Assembly: GCF_000020725.1 (NCBI RefSeq)
Contig: NC_011146.1
Span: 868,001-932,000, forward strand
Length of the DNA: 64,000 bases
Source: Citrifermentans bemidjiense Bem
Lineage (GTDB): Bacteria > Desulfobacterota > Desulfuromonadia > Geobacterales > Geobacteraceae
Direction: 5' to 3'
Made by a program: the position numbers and the translations under genes. Shown piece by piece: positions 38,032-46,847 of this stretch (positions are counted from its first letter, which is position 1; each line of letters begins with the position of its first letter). The notes beneath the pieces are model-generated. The model was not told the DNA's origin and did no database searches. It saw nothing but the letters and a program-made list of their open reading frames with translations.

Positions 38032-38090
38032 CCCCCTTGACCTATGTCCCCCGAACCTCATGCCATGACTATGACACCTGTTCTTCTCAA

Positions 38091-40559
38091 CTACATACTT
38101 AGTTTAAACTGCCCGACAAGGTGGCTTAAGGTGGTCGCTTGCTCGGAGAGCTTCGAAGCAGCATCTGTTGTATGCTGGGCGCCGTTGGCGGTCACACTCA
38201 CTTCGTCGGTCATGTGTTGGATGGCTGTATTGATTTCGATGGTGGTTGCTGTCTGTTGTTCGGCAGCGGTGGCAATCTGGCTGATCTGCAGGTTAAGCGA
38301 GGCAATCTGCTCCAGGATGAGCTGCAATGCCTGACCCGACTCCGAAGCCTTTTCCGTTCCGGCCTCAACTTGTTTGACCCCTTCTGCCATGGAACGGACA
38401 GCCATCTGAGTGTCACTTTGGATGCCGTGAATCATTTCTCCAATCTCCCGGGTGGCCTCGGTGGTCCGTTCGGCCAGCGATCTCACCTCATCTGCGACCA
38501 CGGCAAAGCCGCGTCCCTGTTCACCGGCGCGAGCCGCCTCGATAGCGGCGTTCAATGCCAGGAGGTTCGTTTGGTCGGCGATGTCCTGGATCGTAGCGAC
38601 GATGGCGCCGATCTGGTCTCCCCTTTGGCCAAGAGTGCTGACTGTCTCAGCAGACCTATTGACCTTTTCCGCAATGCTCCCCATGACGGTGAGGGTTTCG
38701 CGTAAGACGGCAGCACCGGACTGGGCGGCGTCGTCGGCGCTTCTGGAATTATCTGCAACGGTGTGGCAGTTATTGGAGATGTCGGCGGCGGTCGCGGCCA
38801 TCTCTTCGGAGGCAGTCCCTGCCGACGCCCCCTGAGCGGCGACACTTTCCGCGGCCTTTGAGATTTGCCGGGATGAGTCAAGCAGCGTGGAAGACGCAGC
38901 CGAGACATCGGCCGTGGTGCTGGAGACCTGCTGCAGAATGGCGTTCAGTTTATTGAGAAAGACGTTGAACCAGTGTGAAAGCACGGCAAATTCATCCTTG
39001 CCTCCTTCGTCAAGGCGCTTGGTGATGTCCCCCTCACCTTCGGCGATATCCCTCACCATATCGGTGACCCTGGAGAGGGAACTGTTGATGCGCCTGATCG
39101 TGTACAGCAGTGGGATTGCGGCAAGGACCGCTATGATGATAGCCATGGTAATGATGGTGGCCGACATCCTGGCTGAGACGGAGTTGGTCTTCTCCACCAT
39201 CTTCGCCTGAATATCCGCGGTGTTTTTTACCAGCTCTTCACCGGTTTTCAGTTCCTTGTCGGCCGCGACCTTGACCATTTCCAGCGCTTTTTTCGCCTTG
39301 TCATTGCTTTCGATGATCTTCATTTGTGCCGCGATAATCCGCTCCACCGAAGCTTCCGCGGCATGGATTGATGTGCTTGCTGCATCGACATTTCTTAGTG
39401 CTGCCGTCTGTTTCAGTAAAGCAAGCTCCTTGCGTCCCCGGATAATGTTCTGACCGATTTGGGCAAAGAGGGAACGAAGCTCACCGGCAGAGGTGTTGGC
39501 GTCTTTTGCCGCTTCGCTTAGCATCAAGGAGCGAAGTTTTCCATCGATCGACTTCGTTGCAATCGTAGCGGCGTTTATCGTTGCGCCTACACCGTCGATC
39601 CGCTGATTGGTCGACATGGCCGAATCCACATCTTTGCGGTTCTTTTCGGCGCGGAGTTCCATTCGTCCTACGGCTGTGGTCAAACCGGGAATCAGTTCAA
39701 GCAGACGGTTATTGAGTGCTCTCTTTTCTTCTTGGAATTTTTCCCCCGAATCCCTGCCCGAAAGCATTGCCTGCTTCAAGGCGACCAAACCGGTGTCTGG
39801 CTTTGTAACCTGCTGATAAATGGCCTCCATCGATTTCTTAACTTCGACGACCTCCGGATCAGTGCTGGTAACTGCCTGGATTACAGTGTTAGCGCTCCTG
39901 AGCTTGGACTTATTGGCAAGTATTTCAGACGTACCCTTGGCGGCATCCAGATCCTTCAGAATGACCTGCACCTCTTTCAGCGTTATGACGACGTCTTTCA
40001 CTTGCTGGGCCGAGGTAAAGATCTGGACTGACGAATTCACCGAAGTGGAAACCTGCTTTGATCCGCTTGCGTTAAGGGTCTGCATATCCCGCCGCACCCC
40101 CCCCAATGATTGCTCTACGCTCTGGATGGCATCATTAACCTTGCGGGACTCCTGTTGAAAGTTGTCCAGGCTCCGGATCCGTTCGTCGGTCGCTCGCTTC
40201 ACATCGTTGTAAACAGTGTTTATCACCGTAACATCGATGGCCCCGGCGTGCTCCTTGTCGAGCGCCTTTATCCCCTCCAGAGCCGTCTGAACTGTCTTGA
40301 GTCGATCATCCACCGCTGAGGAAAGCTCCGTCACCTCCCGCTTATCGTTTGCGACCCCTAGGCGCAACAGCACTCCGGTGAGCGATTCGATGGAGCGCTG
40401 CAGTTCCGTAGTCTTGATCTGCAGAGGAGTGGAGCGGTGGGTCAGTTGAGAGACGATCCCCCGGATGTTGTAAATGGAATGGATGCTCAGAGAAGCGAGG
40501 ATAGCCAGGCCTCCAAACATCACTGCCGCACTGAGATAGAGCCAAGACCGGGTTTTCAT
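38091..40559 (-). CDS. Methyl-accepting chemotaxis protein with large periplasmic helical domain
   Basis: An 822-residue receptor. TM1 is at about 8-30, followed by about 440 periplasmic residues that are almost wholly helical with no Cache or PAS pattern, then TM2 near residue 470 ([19 protein letters not shown]), a HAMP domain ([10 protein letters not shown]) and a cytoplasmic signalling domain with the conserved hairpin tip [20 protein letters not shown]. No C-terminal pentapeptide for CheR docking is seen. It follows a secreted single-Cache protein on the same strand, which could be its periplasmic ligand-binding partner. Confidence 0.92.
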   Translation of the reverse strand: MKTRSWLYLSAAVMFGGLAILASLSIHSIYNIRGIVSQLTHRSTPLQIKTTELQRSIESLTGVLLRLGVANDKREVTELSSAVDDRLKTVQTALEGIKALDKEHAGAIDVTVINTVYNDVKRATDERIRSLDNFQQESRKVNDAIQSVEQSLGGVRRDMQTLNASGSKQVSTSVNSSVQIFTSAQQVKDVVITLKEVQVILKDLDAAKGTSEILANKSKLRSANTVIQAVTSTDPEVVEVKKSMEAIYQQVTKPDTGLVALKQAMLSGRDSGEKFQEEKRALNNRLLELIPGLTTAVGRMELRAEKNRKDVDSAMSTNQRIDGVGATINAATIATKSIDGKLRSLMLSEAAKDANTSAGELRSLFAQIGQNIIRGRKELALLKQTAALRNVDAASTSIHAAEASVERIIAAQMKIIESNDKAKKALEMVKVAADKELKTGEELVKNTADIQAKMVEKTNSVSARMSATIITMAIIIAVLAAIPLLYTIRRINSSLSRVTDMVRDIAEGEGDITKRLDEGGKDEFAVLSHWFNVFLNKLNAILQQVSSTTADVSAASSTLLDSSRQISKAAESVAAQGASAGTASEEMAATAADISNNCHTVADNSRSADDAAQSGAAVLRETLTVMGSIAEKVNRSAETVSTLGQRGDQIGAIVATIQDIADQTNLLALNAAIEAARAGEQGRGFAVVADEVRSLAERTTEATREIGEMIHGIQSDTQMAVRSMAEGVKQVEAGTEKASESGQALQLILEQIASLNLQISQIATAAEQQTATTIEINTAIQHMTDEVSVTANGAQHTTDAASKLSEQATTLSHLVGQFKLSM

Positions 40560-40569
40560 TGATTATCTC

Positions 40570-40689
40570 CTACTTCTTATAAATGCCGCAGCTCAGAACC
40601 TGTTCGTCTATCTTCTTGAAATAGGTGGTTTTTGCTCAAGGGGCTTCGTTCTTGGGATGGATGGTCCTGTAATCGACCGCGTGGTTCAT
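40570..40689 (-). pseudogene. Decayed partial duplicate of the Cache protein 3' end
   Basis: Read on the minus strand, the gap between the Cache gene and the MCP translates as HAVDYRTIHPKNEAP, stop, AKTTYFKKIDEQVLSCGIYKK. This aligns with the last 37 residues of the adjacent Cache protein (VDYVTQSPKTKAMEQKSTY to CGIFKK). An in-frame TGA interrupts it. It begins only 5 bases after the intact gene, so it is a tandem partial duplicate or the remains of a second Cache gene. Confidence 0.75.
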
Positions 40690-40694
40690 TGTGG

Positions 40695-41150
40695 TTATTT
40701 TTTAAAGATGCCACAACCTATTGCCAGCTCTCCAGCCCGCTCCACGTAGGTACTCTTCTGTTCCATCGCCTTGGTCTTGGGACTCTGGGTCACGTAGTCG
40801 ACCCAACCTGATTTGTTGGCTTTGGCCAGTTCTACGATTTCCTTGCGAAACTTTTTGCCATTGGAATCAGGGACCTCGAGCAGGTTCTGGCCGACAAGAT
40901 TTTGCTTGGGGGCATTGGCGACCAAAGTGCCGTCAAAGGTAAAGGCAATAATATATTGCTCACCTTGCCCAAACTGGCTCTTGGGATCATTGAAAGCATC
41001 AAGGGCCTTTTCCAAACCATTTGCGTTGTAATAGGCGACTGCTGCTTTCACCATTTCCATGGCTTTCTCACGCTCACCAGCAAAGGTAACTGTTGAACCG
41101 AGTAAAAGTGTGACTATCGCCATTACAATAATCTTCTGCATTCTTTTCAT
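40695..41150 (-). CDS. Secreted single-Cache-domain protein
   Basis: A 151-residue protein with a signal peptide (cleavage after TFAG, near residue 24) and a single Cache-type sensor domain: EKAMEMVKAAVAYYNANGLE, then YIIAFTFDGTLVANAP, VGQNLLEVPDSNGKKF and GWVDYV. No membrane anchor or output domain follows, so the domain is freely periplasmic. It probably binds a small ligand and contacts the MCP encoded 130 bp downstream. GGAGATCTC lies just before the ATG. Confidence 0.85.
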   Translation of the reverse strand: MKRMQKIIVMAIVTLLLGSTVTFAGEREKAMEMVKAAVAYYNANGLEKALDAFNDPKSQFGQGEQYIIAFTFDGTLVANAPKQNLVGQNLLEVPDSNGKKFRKEIVELAKANKSGWVDYVTQSPKTKAMEQKSTYVERAGELAIGCGIFKK

Positions 41151-41239
41151 TTGAGATCTCCTTGGTTAGTTGCTGTATTACAGCAGTTACTGGATATGCG
41201 GCAGAAATGCCAAAAGGGTGCGAAATTCTTTATAGCTCT

Positions 41240-41267
41240 ATATCGGTGTGAATGGACCCGAACTTTA
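41240..41267 (-). promoter_or_regulatory. Sigma-28 (FliA)-like promoter of the Cache-MCP unit
   Basis: Read on the minus strand: TAAAGTTC (41260-41267), a 12-base spacer and ACCGATAT (41240-41247), close to TAAA-N15-GCCGATAA. It lies about 90 bases before the Cache gene. MCP genes are typical sigma-28 targets. The spacer is one base longer than consensus. Confidence 0.55.
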
Positions 41268-41376
41268 AACAAAACACCGCTTCTCCTTGATGAGAAGAAA
41301 AAGAGAGTTTTTTGCCGGCTATGCCAGTGTTATTTAAATGCCTGTTGGTAACAGTTGACATTCACCGGCAGTCGGC

Positions 41377-41390
41377 CCACTTGCAAGTGG
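41377..41390. promoter_or_regulatory. Perfect 14-bp palindrome (possible operator)
   Basis: CCACTTGCAAGTGG lies in the gap of 351 bases between the Cache gene and the PAP2 gene. No gene is supported in that gap. The palindrome may be an operator for the leftward Cache-MCP unit, or incidental. Confidence 0.3.
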
Positions 41391-41501
41391 CCTTAAATGC
41401 CACTGCCTTAATACCGGCCATCATTGCGCTGAACGTTGTCTTGATAGGGGGAGAGGGAAACAGAAAGGAACTCTATACATGGGGGCTGGAGGCACCTGCT
41501 T

Positions 41502-42266
41502 TTACCTGTGTTCCTCCAAATCCATGCGGCCCAGGCGCTGCAGCCAGTAGGCGATAAGCAGACAGATCAGCGCCCACACTGACCCTATTGTCCAACCGGC
41601 AAGGACGTCGGTGGGCCAGTGGACTCCCAGGTAGACCCGGCTCGCCCCTACAATGAAAGTTAGCAGTATAGCCAGGAACATCAGGTAGGCTCTAACCGCG
41701 TGGTTGGGTTGCACCCGTGCGAGCAGGGCGCCAAGGGTCAGGTAGGTCGCTGCGGCAAGAAGGGCATGGCCGCTGGGAAAGCTTTGAGAGGTGGTATAGG
41801 CGAGGGGGGATACAAGATCCGGCCGCGGACGGTCGTAGTGGAGCTTCAGGAAAGTGCTCAAGGTTCCGCCGCCGATAGTCGCGGCAAATAGAAGCAGGAT
41901 GGTCCGGTAATTTCCCTTCAAAAACAGGAAACCTGCGGTGGCCAGCAAGATGAAGGTCAACACTCCGTCTCCGCCAAAGGCCGTGAAGTCGCGGGCTGTC
42001 TCCTCCACCCACCTTGGGCCGATGGGGTCGTGGGGAGCATCTGGGGTACGCATGGCCAATAAAATGGCCCGGTCAAAGGAACCCGGCTCTCCCCGGATCT
42101 CATCCGCAAGCTCCGCGAAAGCCCACAACCCGCTTACCACCACGAATACCGCGATCAGGGACCAAAGCTCAGGGCGCCGTCGTGGTTCAAGAAGAGGGCG
42201 CAGTTGGAGAAGGAAACGACGAACCATTGGTATTCGTTTGTTCTCCTTATATTTCAGCATCAGCAC
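41502..42266 (-). CDS. PAP2-family membrane phosphatase
   Basis: A 254-residue integral membrane protein with about five or six hydrophobic segments. The three PAP2 signature motifs are present: KLHYDRPRP, PSGHA and SRVYLGVHWPTDV, giving the catalytic histidines. It would dephosphorylate a lipid pyrophosphate or phosphatidic acid. It starts 7 bases inside the end of the exonuclease-RNase H gene, so the two are coupled, although a functional link is not obvious. A shorter start at MVRRFLL is possible. Confidence 0.85.
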   Translation of the reverse strand: MLMLKYKENKRIPMVRRFLLQLRPLLEPRRRPELWSLIAVFVVVSGLWAFAELADEIRGEPGSFDRAILLAMRTPDAPHDPIGPRWVEETARDFTAFGGDGVLTFILLATAGFLFLKGNYRTILLLFAATIGGGTLSTFLKLHYDRPRPDLVSPLAYTTSQSFPSGHALLAAATYLTLGALLARVQPNHAVRAYLMFLAILLTFIVGASRVYLGVHWPTDVLAGWTIGSVWALICLLIAYWLQRLGRMDLEEHR

Positions 42267-43684
42267 AGGCGGAACTGGCCGTCTGCCTCTTCATCAAATG
42301 TTCTTTCCTCTGTGCAAAGGAGCGGCATCGGCTGAACGGGTGGGGGCGAAGGCGGGATGGTCGGAATCTCGGGGGTGACGGGGATCACGGCGCGAGCGCC
42401 CTCTTCTGCCGCTCGCTTAGCCAGTTTGTCGCAACGCTCGTTGAACGGATGCCCCGCATGTCCTGCCACCCATTCCCACTCTACCTTGTGCCTGGCTGAC
42501 AGGTCGGCGAGTTGACGCCAGAGATCCTGGTTCTTCAGAGCGTCGGGTGTCTCAAGGCGTCCGGCACGTATCCAGCCTGCTAGCCATTCGCTCATCCCCC
42601 GTACCAGGTACTGCGAATCGCTGAAAACGCGCACCCTGCTCGGAGCGTTGAGCGCCTCCAGTCCCCTGATCGCTGCAATCAGCTCCATACGCTGTGAGGT
42701 TGAGCTGGGCTCGAAACCACTCAGCTCCTTTTCGTGCTCCCCATAGCGCAGGATCACGCCATATCCCCCCGGCCCGGAGTCCCTTCCCGAACCGTCGCTG
42801 TAGATCTCCACAATGCCGGGCGGCGGCGGGGTGAAGGCAACCTCCAGGGCGGCAAAACCCAACTCGCGCAGCAGGGAAACCAGTTCCTGGACGCTCGCCG
42901 GCCGGCTCTGCAACTCTGCCAGGGATACATCAACGGGAGCGTCGTAGCGAACGGTGGCAAGCGCTTTGGAGAGAATCGCCTGTTCCGCATGGGTTTTCAG
43001 ATTCTCCCTGCGGCTCTTCCCGTTCACCAGGCTTCGCCACTCCAGGACTTTTTCAAGGGATCCGAACTGCTGTACCAGCTTTGCCGCTATCTTCTCGCCT
43101 ATCCCCGGGACTCCCGGGATATTGTCTCCGCTGTCGCCGGCAAGCCCAAGGACATCGGCCACCAATTCAGGAGGGACGCCGAAGCGCTCGACAACCTGCT
43201 GCGGCCCCGAACGCTTCCCCTTCATCGTGTCCAAAAGGGCAATCCGGTCGGTGACGATCTGCAGTAAATCCTTGTCGCCGGTGACTACGGTGACATCCGC
43301 TCCTTCCGCGGCGAACCTAGCGGCGAGGGTGGCAATGACGTCGTCGGCCTCAAAGCGAGAGGCTTCCAGGATGGGGATGTTGAGAGTCTGCAGTATCTTC
43401 CGTAGGTACGGGAGTTGGGAAACCAGGTCCTCGGGCATTGCGTCGCGCTGCGCCTTATAGTCCGGGTACATTTCGCGGCGAAAGGTATTTTCACGGGGAG
43501 GGTCGAAGACGACGGCGAAATATTCGGGACGATGCTCCTGCAGCAGGTCGAGGAGCATCTTCGTGAAACCGAAAATGGCATTGGCAGGCATTCCGCCGGG
43601 GGTGGCGATATCCCGGAAGCCGTAATAGGCGCGATAGATGTAACTGGATCCATCCAGCAGATAGAGCCGCGGCGAAATTTCCAT
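42260..43684 (-). CDS. 5'-3' exonuclease / RNase HI fusion protein
   Basis: A 474-residue fusion. Residues 1-285 are a Pol I-type 5'-3' exonuclease (flap nuclease) with acidic sites Asp11 (LLDGSS), Asp61 (VFDPP), Glu112-Asp114-Asp115 (EADD), Asp137/139 (TGDKD) and Asp184/187 (GDSGDN), plus the helix-hairpin-helix GVPGIGEKIA. Residues 290-430 are RNase HI with all catalytic residues: Asp297, Glu334, Asp356, His409 and Asp419. A proline-rich tail follows. No polymerase domain is present. Both domains act on RNA primers or R-loops, so one protein could remove Okazaki primers. ATG 43684 has GGGAGAGGG upstream. Confidence 0.9.
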   Translation of the reverse strand: MEISPRLYLLDGSSYIYRAYYGFRDIATPGGMPANAIFGFTKMLLDLLQEHRPEYFAVVFDPPRENTFRREMYPDYKAQRDAMPEDLVSQLPYLRKILQTLNIPILEASRFEADDVIATLAARFAAEGADVTVVTGDKDLLQIVTDRIALLDTMKGKRSGPQQVVERFGVPPELVADVLGLAGDSGDNIPGVPGIGEKIAAKLVQQFGSLEKVLEWRSLVNGKSRRENLKTHAEQAILSKALATVRYDAPVDVSLAELQSRPASVQELVSLLRELGFAALEVAFTPPPPGIVEIYSDGSGRDSGPGGYGVILRYGEHEKELSGFEPSSTSQRMELIAAIRGLEALNAPSRVRVFSDSQYLVRGMSEWLAGWIRAGRLETPDALKNQDLWRQLADLSARHKVEWEWVAGHAGHPFNERCDKLAKRAAEEGARAVIPVTPEIPTIPPSPPPVQPMPLLCTEERTFDEEADGQFRLC

Positions 43685-43843
43685 ACCCTCTCCCACAAAG
43701 AATTCCCGCCGGATACTACTATCTCAAGGGGAGCTTTACAATCCATATCCGTACCTGTGCCTGTCACCGGTGCCTCAGGCTCGCCGGTGCCGCTGTCTGG
43801 TGCAGAGGGGGCAGAGGGGGCAGGGGACTCCAGGAGAGACCTT

Positions 43844-44317
43844 TTACTTTTCATTTCCCATTGCCTCTTCTGATGCCGGACAGCTTTTGCTGCACTGGGA
43901 GGATTCCTTCACTGTTGCCTGCTTCCACTCGGTTTCATCGATCCTTACATAGATCGTGCACTGCTTGCTTTTCTCGAAGACGTACTCCCGGACGGGAATC
44001 ATGTCACCCGTCTCATTCTCGTCGGTTTCGGCGCCCAGCCACCAGTTTTCCTTGATGGTCGCCGTCCCCTGCTCATGCCGGCTGCATCTTCCGGACTTGT
44101 CGAGTTTGAAGGCGATGGTCCGAGCATCGACGTAACGTACTTCCAAAGATTGGTTCACTCTTCCTTTCGTCTGGACGAATCGCAACGGTGTGTGTGGGGG
44201 GCAGGGCATGTCAAGTCGCGGCTCGCTATCCTCGTCCAGTTGCACAGGCTCGGCACCCAGGGGCGGTGTGGACGCCAGCAGCGCTAAGATCATCCATACA
44301 AAGGCATTGATCTTCAT
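43844..44317 (-). CDS. Secreted hypothetical protein
   Basis: A 157-residue protein with a signal peptide (MKINAFVWMILALLAS, cleavage near LGA). The mature part has five cysteines, including a CPPH and two near the C-terminus (QCSKSCP), which suggests disulphides. No family is recognised. ATG 44317 is preferred over an in-frame ATG at 44380 because GAGGTAG lies just upstream and a signal peptide then begins at residue 1. It follows the TIGR02594-like gene on the same strand. Confidence 0.7.
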   Translation of the reverse strand: MKINAFVWMILALLASTPPLGAEPVQLDEDSEPRLDMPCPPHTPLRFVQTKGRVNQSLEVRYVDARTIAFKLDKSGRCSRHEQGTATIKENWWLGAETDENETGDMIPVREYVFEKSKQCTIYVRIDETEWKQATVKESSQCSKSCPASEEAMGNEK

Positions 44318-44334
44318 GTCACTACCTCGTCTTG

Positions 44335-44823
44335 TTACCGTTGATGGTAGGGCGGCCAGCGGCTGCCCAAAAGATTCCATGTTGCTTTAGGAAACCGCGA
44401 CTCCTGCACCTTGTTCCCTTGATTGCCTCCAAGCAGCCGAAAGTCTGTGGCGGTCTCTTCAATGAGGAAGCCGACATGCGCGCCAGAGGTTGAAAAACTT
44501 CGGTCGGTACGCTTGCTGCTGCAGACAACAACGACCGCCCCTGGGACAGGTCCTGAAGGCCTCCCCCAATGGAGCCAACTTTTGGCCGCAGCCGAGTTTG
44601 TCCCTTTTATGCCCACTTGCATGAGGCACCAGTTGACGAAGGACGAACACCAGGGTGTCTCGTCATCGGTGGCTTTAAGAGTCGTCGTGGCATGGTAGGA
44701 AAGGATTCTTGGGTTGTCCTCAGGGCCGGCAATCTCCTTCTGCCCGACTTCCTTCCTGGCGATGTCCATCCACGGGGCGTTATGGAAAATGCCACTGGCG
44801 GGCTTTGAGCTGTTGCTGTTCAT
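44335..44823 (-). CDS. TIGR02594-like NlpC/P60-type (CHAP) peptidase
   Basis: A 162-residue protein of the TIGR02594 type: PWMDIARKEVGQKEI, NPRILSYHATTTL, DDETPWCSSFVNWCL with the likely catalytic Cys, TNSAAAKSW, and SGAHVGFLIEE with the likely His. No signal peptide is visible. Such proteins are cysteine amidases found in phage, secretion and toxin contexts. ATG 44823 has AGGGAGA upstream. It lies between a small secreted protein and an FN3 protein. Confidence 0.8.
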   Translation of the reverse strand: MNSNSSKPASGIFHNAPWMDIARKEVGQKEIAGPEDNPRILSYHATTTLKATDDETPWCSSFVNWCLMQVGIKGTNSAAAKSWLHWGRPSGPVPGAVVVVCSSKRTDRSFSTSGAHVGFLIEETATDFRLLGGNQGNKVQESRFPKATWNLLGSRWPPYHQR

Positions 44824-44867
44824 GATGATCTCCCTTTGCAACCAAACTTGTCGGGAGCATAAAGAAG

Positions 44868-44892
44868 AAAGCCCGGAGGGGATCCGGGCTTT
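44868..44892 (-). terminator. Intrinsic terminator of the FN3 gene
   Basis: AAAGCCCGGA (44868-44877) pairs with TCCGGGCTTT (44883-44892). Read leftward it is followed by TTCTTCTTT. Confidence 0.75.
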
Positions 44893-44900
44893 CATTTTAT

Positions 44901-45542
44901 CTACAGCGACATCAGCGTGAAAGGGGAGGACCAGGCGCCGGGACCGGCGGTCCCTATGCAGCGGGCTATCACGGAGTAGGTCCGGCCAGGGGTACGGTCT
45001 GGAATGGTGATGTGGGTGCCGTGGGCGAAGGTGCCAAAGGGCCTGAAGTTTTCCGAAATGGTCGGATCGGAATCGGTGATGCGGAATTCATAACTGGCGG
45101 CGCCAGGCACCGGCTTCGCGTTGGCTACCAGCGTCCCCGATACTCGCCCATGCTTCACGGTAAGCGCCGGCGCGGGAAGCGGTTGGGAGGAAAGAGGCCG
45201 CTTGGCCTTCACCTGGGCGATGAGTTCGAAACCGGAACTCTGCAAAACCGCAAGGTCGCTCCTGGCGGCCAGTTCCACGTGCTTGGCGATCCTCCCCAAT
45301 ATGACGCAGACCTCGTCTCGGGTCTTGTCCCGGAAGGCGATCTTCAGCGTGTCCCTGGTTTGCGACTCGTCGCGGGCTTTTTGCAATCTGTCTACGCCTT
45401 CGGACAACCGTTGCAGGTCCTGCTCGAACTCTGCGGACCTCTGCTGATAGTGGGGGCTGTTGAACACCGACTCCTTGACCCTGCGCGCCAAGGTGAGGAG
45501 TTCGAAGACGTTCCGGGGAAAGGCGGTCTTTGGCTTGGGCAT
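44901..45542 (-). CDS. Fibronectin type III-like domain protein
   Basis: A 213-residue protein. Residues 1-110 are helical (FELLTLARRVKESVF, then EFEQDLQRLSEGVDRLQKARD); residues about 120-213 form an FN3-like beta sandwich (ALTVKHGRVSGTLVANAKPV, ASYEFRITDSDP, PGRTYSVIARCIGTAGPGAWS). No signal peptide is visible. A CTCCG-TAAGG stretch lies near the start. Function unknown; similar proteins are common as small orphan genes in Geobacter genomes. Confidence 0.75.
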   Translation of the reverse strand: MPKPKTAFPRNVFELLTLARRVKESVFNSPHYQQRSAEFEQDLQRLSEGVDRLQKARDESQTRDTLKIAFRDKTRDEVCVILGRIAKHVELAARSDLAVLQSSGFELIAQVKAKRPLSSQPLPAPALTVKHGRVSGTLVANAKPVPGAASYEFRITDSDPTISENFRPFGTFAHGTHITIPDRTPGRTYSVIARCIGTAGPGAWSSPFTLMSL

Positions 45543-46062
45543 ACTGACTTTACCTCCGTAAGGTTAATTTCCTCCCGGGCAACGACGACCAGTCTAGTAT
45601 CCACTGTTATGTTTTCAAGTGTCTAATCATTCGAAAGAAATTAATTTAGTGCCGACTCTTTTCAAATGAATGTCAAAACGGTCAAACAACCTCCCTTTTT
45701 CGATGATTGGCCGCGCAAACAAAAAAACAGGTCTATTTTTTTGCCTGAAGGGTTTATTTTTGGCTGGCGCAACCTGCCGGTTTCACAGCGTATTTTCGAC
45801 GCCTCAAAATGCATGATCTTACAAACAAAATGTAAGGTCTTACAAAATGGAAAACGTGTTCAGCAAAACCGGGGAAGAACCGGGCAAAACTCAAGGCTCG
45901 TTCTGAAAGTTGAAGTTTTTGCGATGCGGCGACGAAACTGTGCTGTCAGGCCGCGTGCCGGGGTTAATTTCCCGCATGTAGGGTATCGGAAACGCAAAGA
46001 AGGGGTAGGGAAAAGCGTGGTTAGGGGCACAATTTAAAGAAGATGATCGGGGGAAAATTTTT
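45543..46062. other. AT-rich intergenic region with an inverted repeat
   Basis: No gene is supported in these 520 bases. A 123-codon plus-strand frame (45666-46037) lacks a ribosome-binding site and protein-like composition. CTTACA-N7-TGTAAG (45818-45836), followed by another TCTTACAAAATGG, looks like a regulator-binding site. Base composition is lower in GC than in the flanks. Confidence 0.5.
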
Positions 46063-46385
46063 TCAAAAAACAACTCCCAGCGAAACAGCTCGTGCAACGG
46101 CGTGGGAACGGTTGGAGACCTGCAGTTTTCCCGAGGCATTTTGCATATGAAAGGTTACGGTCCGCTCTGATACTCCAAGAATCTGCGAGATCTCCCACGA
46201 CGTCTTTCCTTCGGCCGAGCACCGCAGGCACTCTATTTCCCGGCTGCTCAACTGTAACTGCTTGGGAGATACCTCGTCGGCGTCAAGGACCCGGATGGCC
46301 CCTTCGTGAATGTGAAAGGAGATGGCATGTGCAAACGGAAGGGTGGCGGCGATCTGCCGGCAAATTCGGACTAAGAAGCGGAGTC
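46063..46385 (-). pseudogene. LuxR-type regulator fragment
   Basis: The minus-strand frame is open from about 46385 and ends with a complete LuxR-type helix-turn-helix (LSSREIECLRC, then TSWEISQILGVSERTVTFHM). Upstream of it the frame reads RQIAATLPFAHAISFHIHEG, but it is interrupted by a TGA and has no plausible start codon, so the N-terminal sensory domain is lost. A short product could start at 46251 and contain only the DNA-binding domain. Confidence 0.65.
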
Positions 46386-46431
46386 AGCATCCCCATTCAT
46401 GACGCTGAGGGACGAAGGGCCATGTTGAGCC

Positions 46432-46847
46432 TTGTGTCCAGTCTCCAGGCCGATCTATTATGCCGGGTATCGGGAGAAGTATTGCGGCATTCCCGTCTGC
46501 GACGCCGACCAGCTTCCTGCAGGGGCGCGGTCGGAGCATCTGATCGCCATCGGCGGCCCGGATGATCATTTACTCATGGACCTCTTCGCACAGGGGACTC
46601 CTCTCGAATCCTCGCCGGGATCTACGGCGAAATCGGCAAAGAGCAAATATTGGGCATGATGGTCAAGGTGCCGAGCCGCTATGCATCCGGCCGAAGAGCG
46701 CTTGTGATATCGATAGCAGAGGCCGCTGGAATGGCTAAATACAAGGACCTCAAGGCCACCTTCAGTCCGGCCTTGACCGGCGGCCGGGACCTAATGAGGT
46801 CCGACGCGGTGATTTTCACATCTGTCGTTATCCGCGTCATCCGCTAG
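46432..46847 (+). pseudogene. Frameshifted ORF of unknown family
   Basis: Two overlapping plus-strand frames read as one protein split by a frameshift near 46600: first DADQLPAGARSEHLIAIGGP and LLMDLFAQG, then RILAGIYGEIGKEQ, VPSRYASGRRAL and KYKDLKATFSPALTGGRDLM to a stop at 46847. The composition is protein-like, but I do not recognise the family. The 5' end is also unclear. Its 3' end touches the AraC gene. Confidence 0.45.

Noticed and set aside
45666-46037. 123-codon plus-strand ORF
   Set aside because: No ribosome-binding site, no domain-like pattern, and basic, low-complexity composition typical of chance frames in AT-richer DNA.
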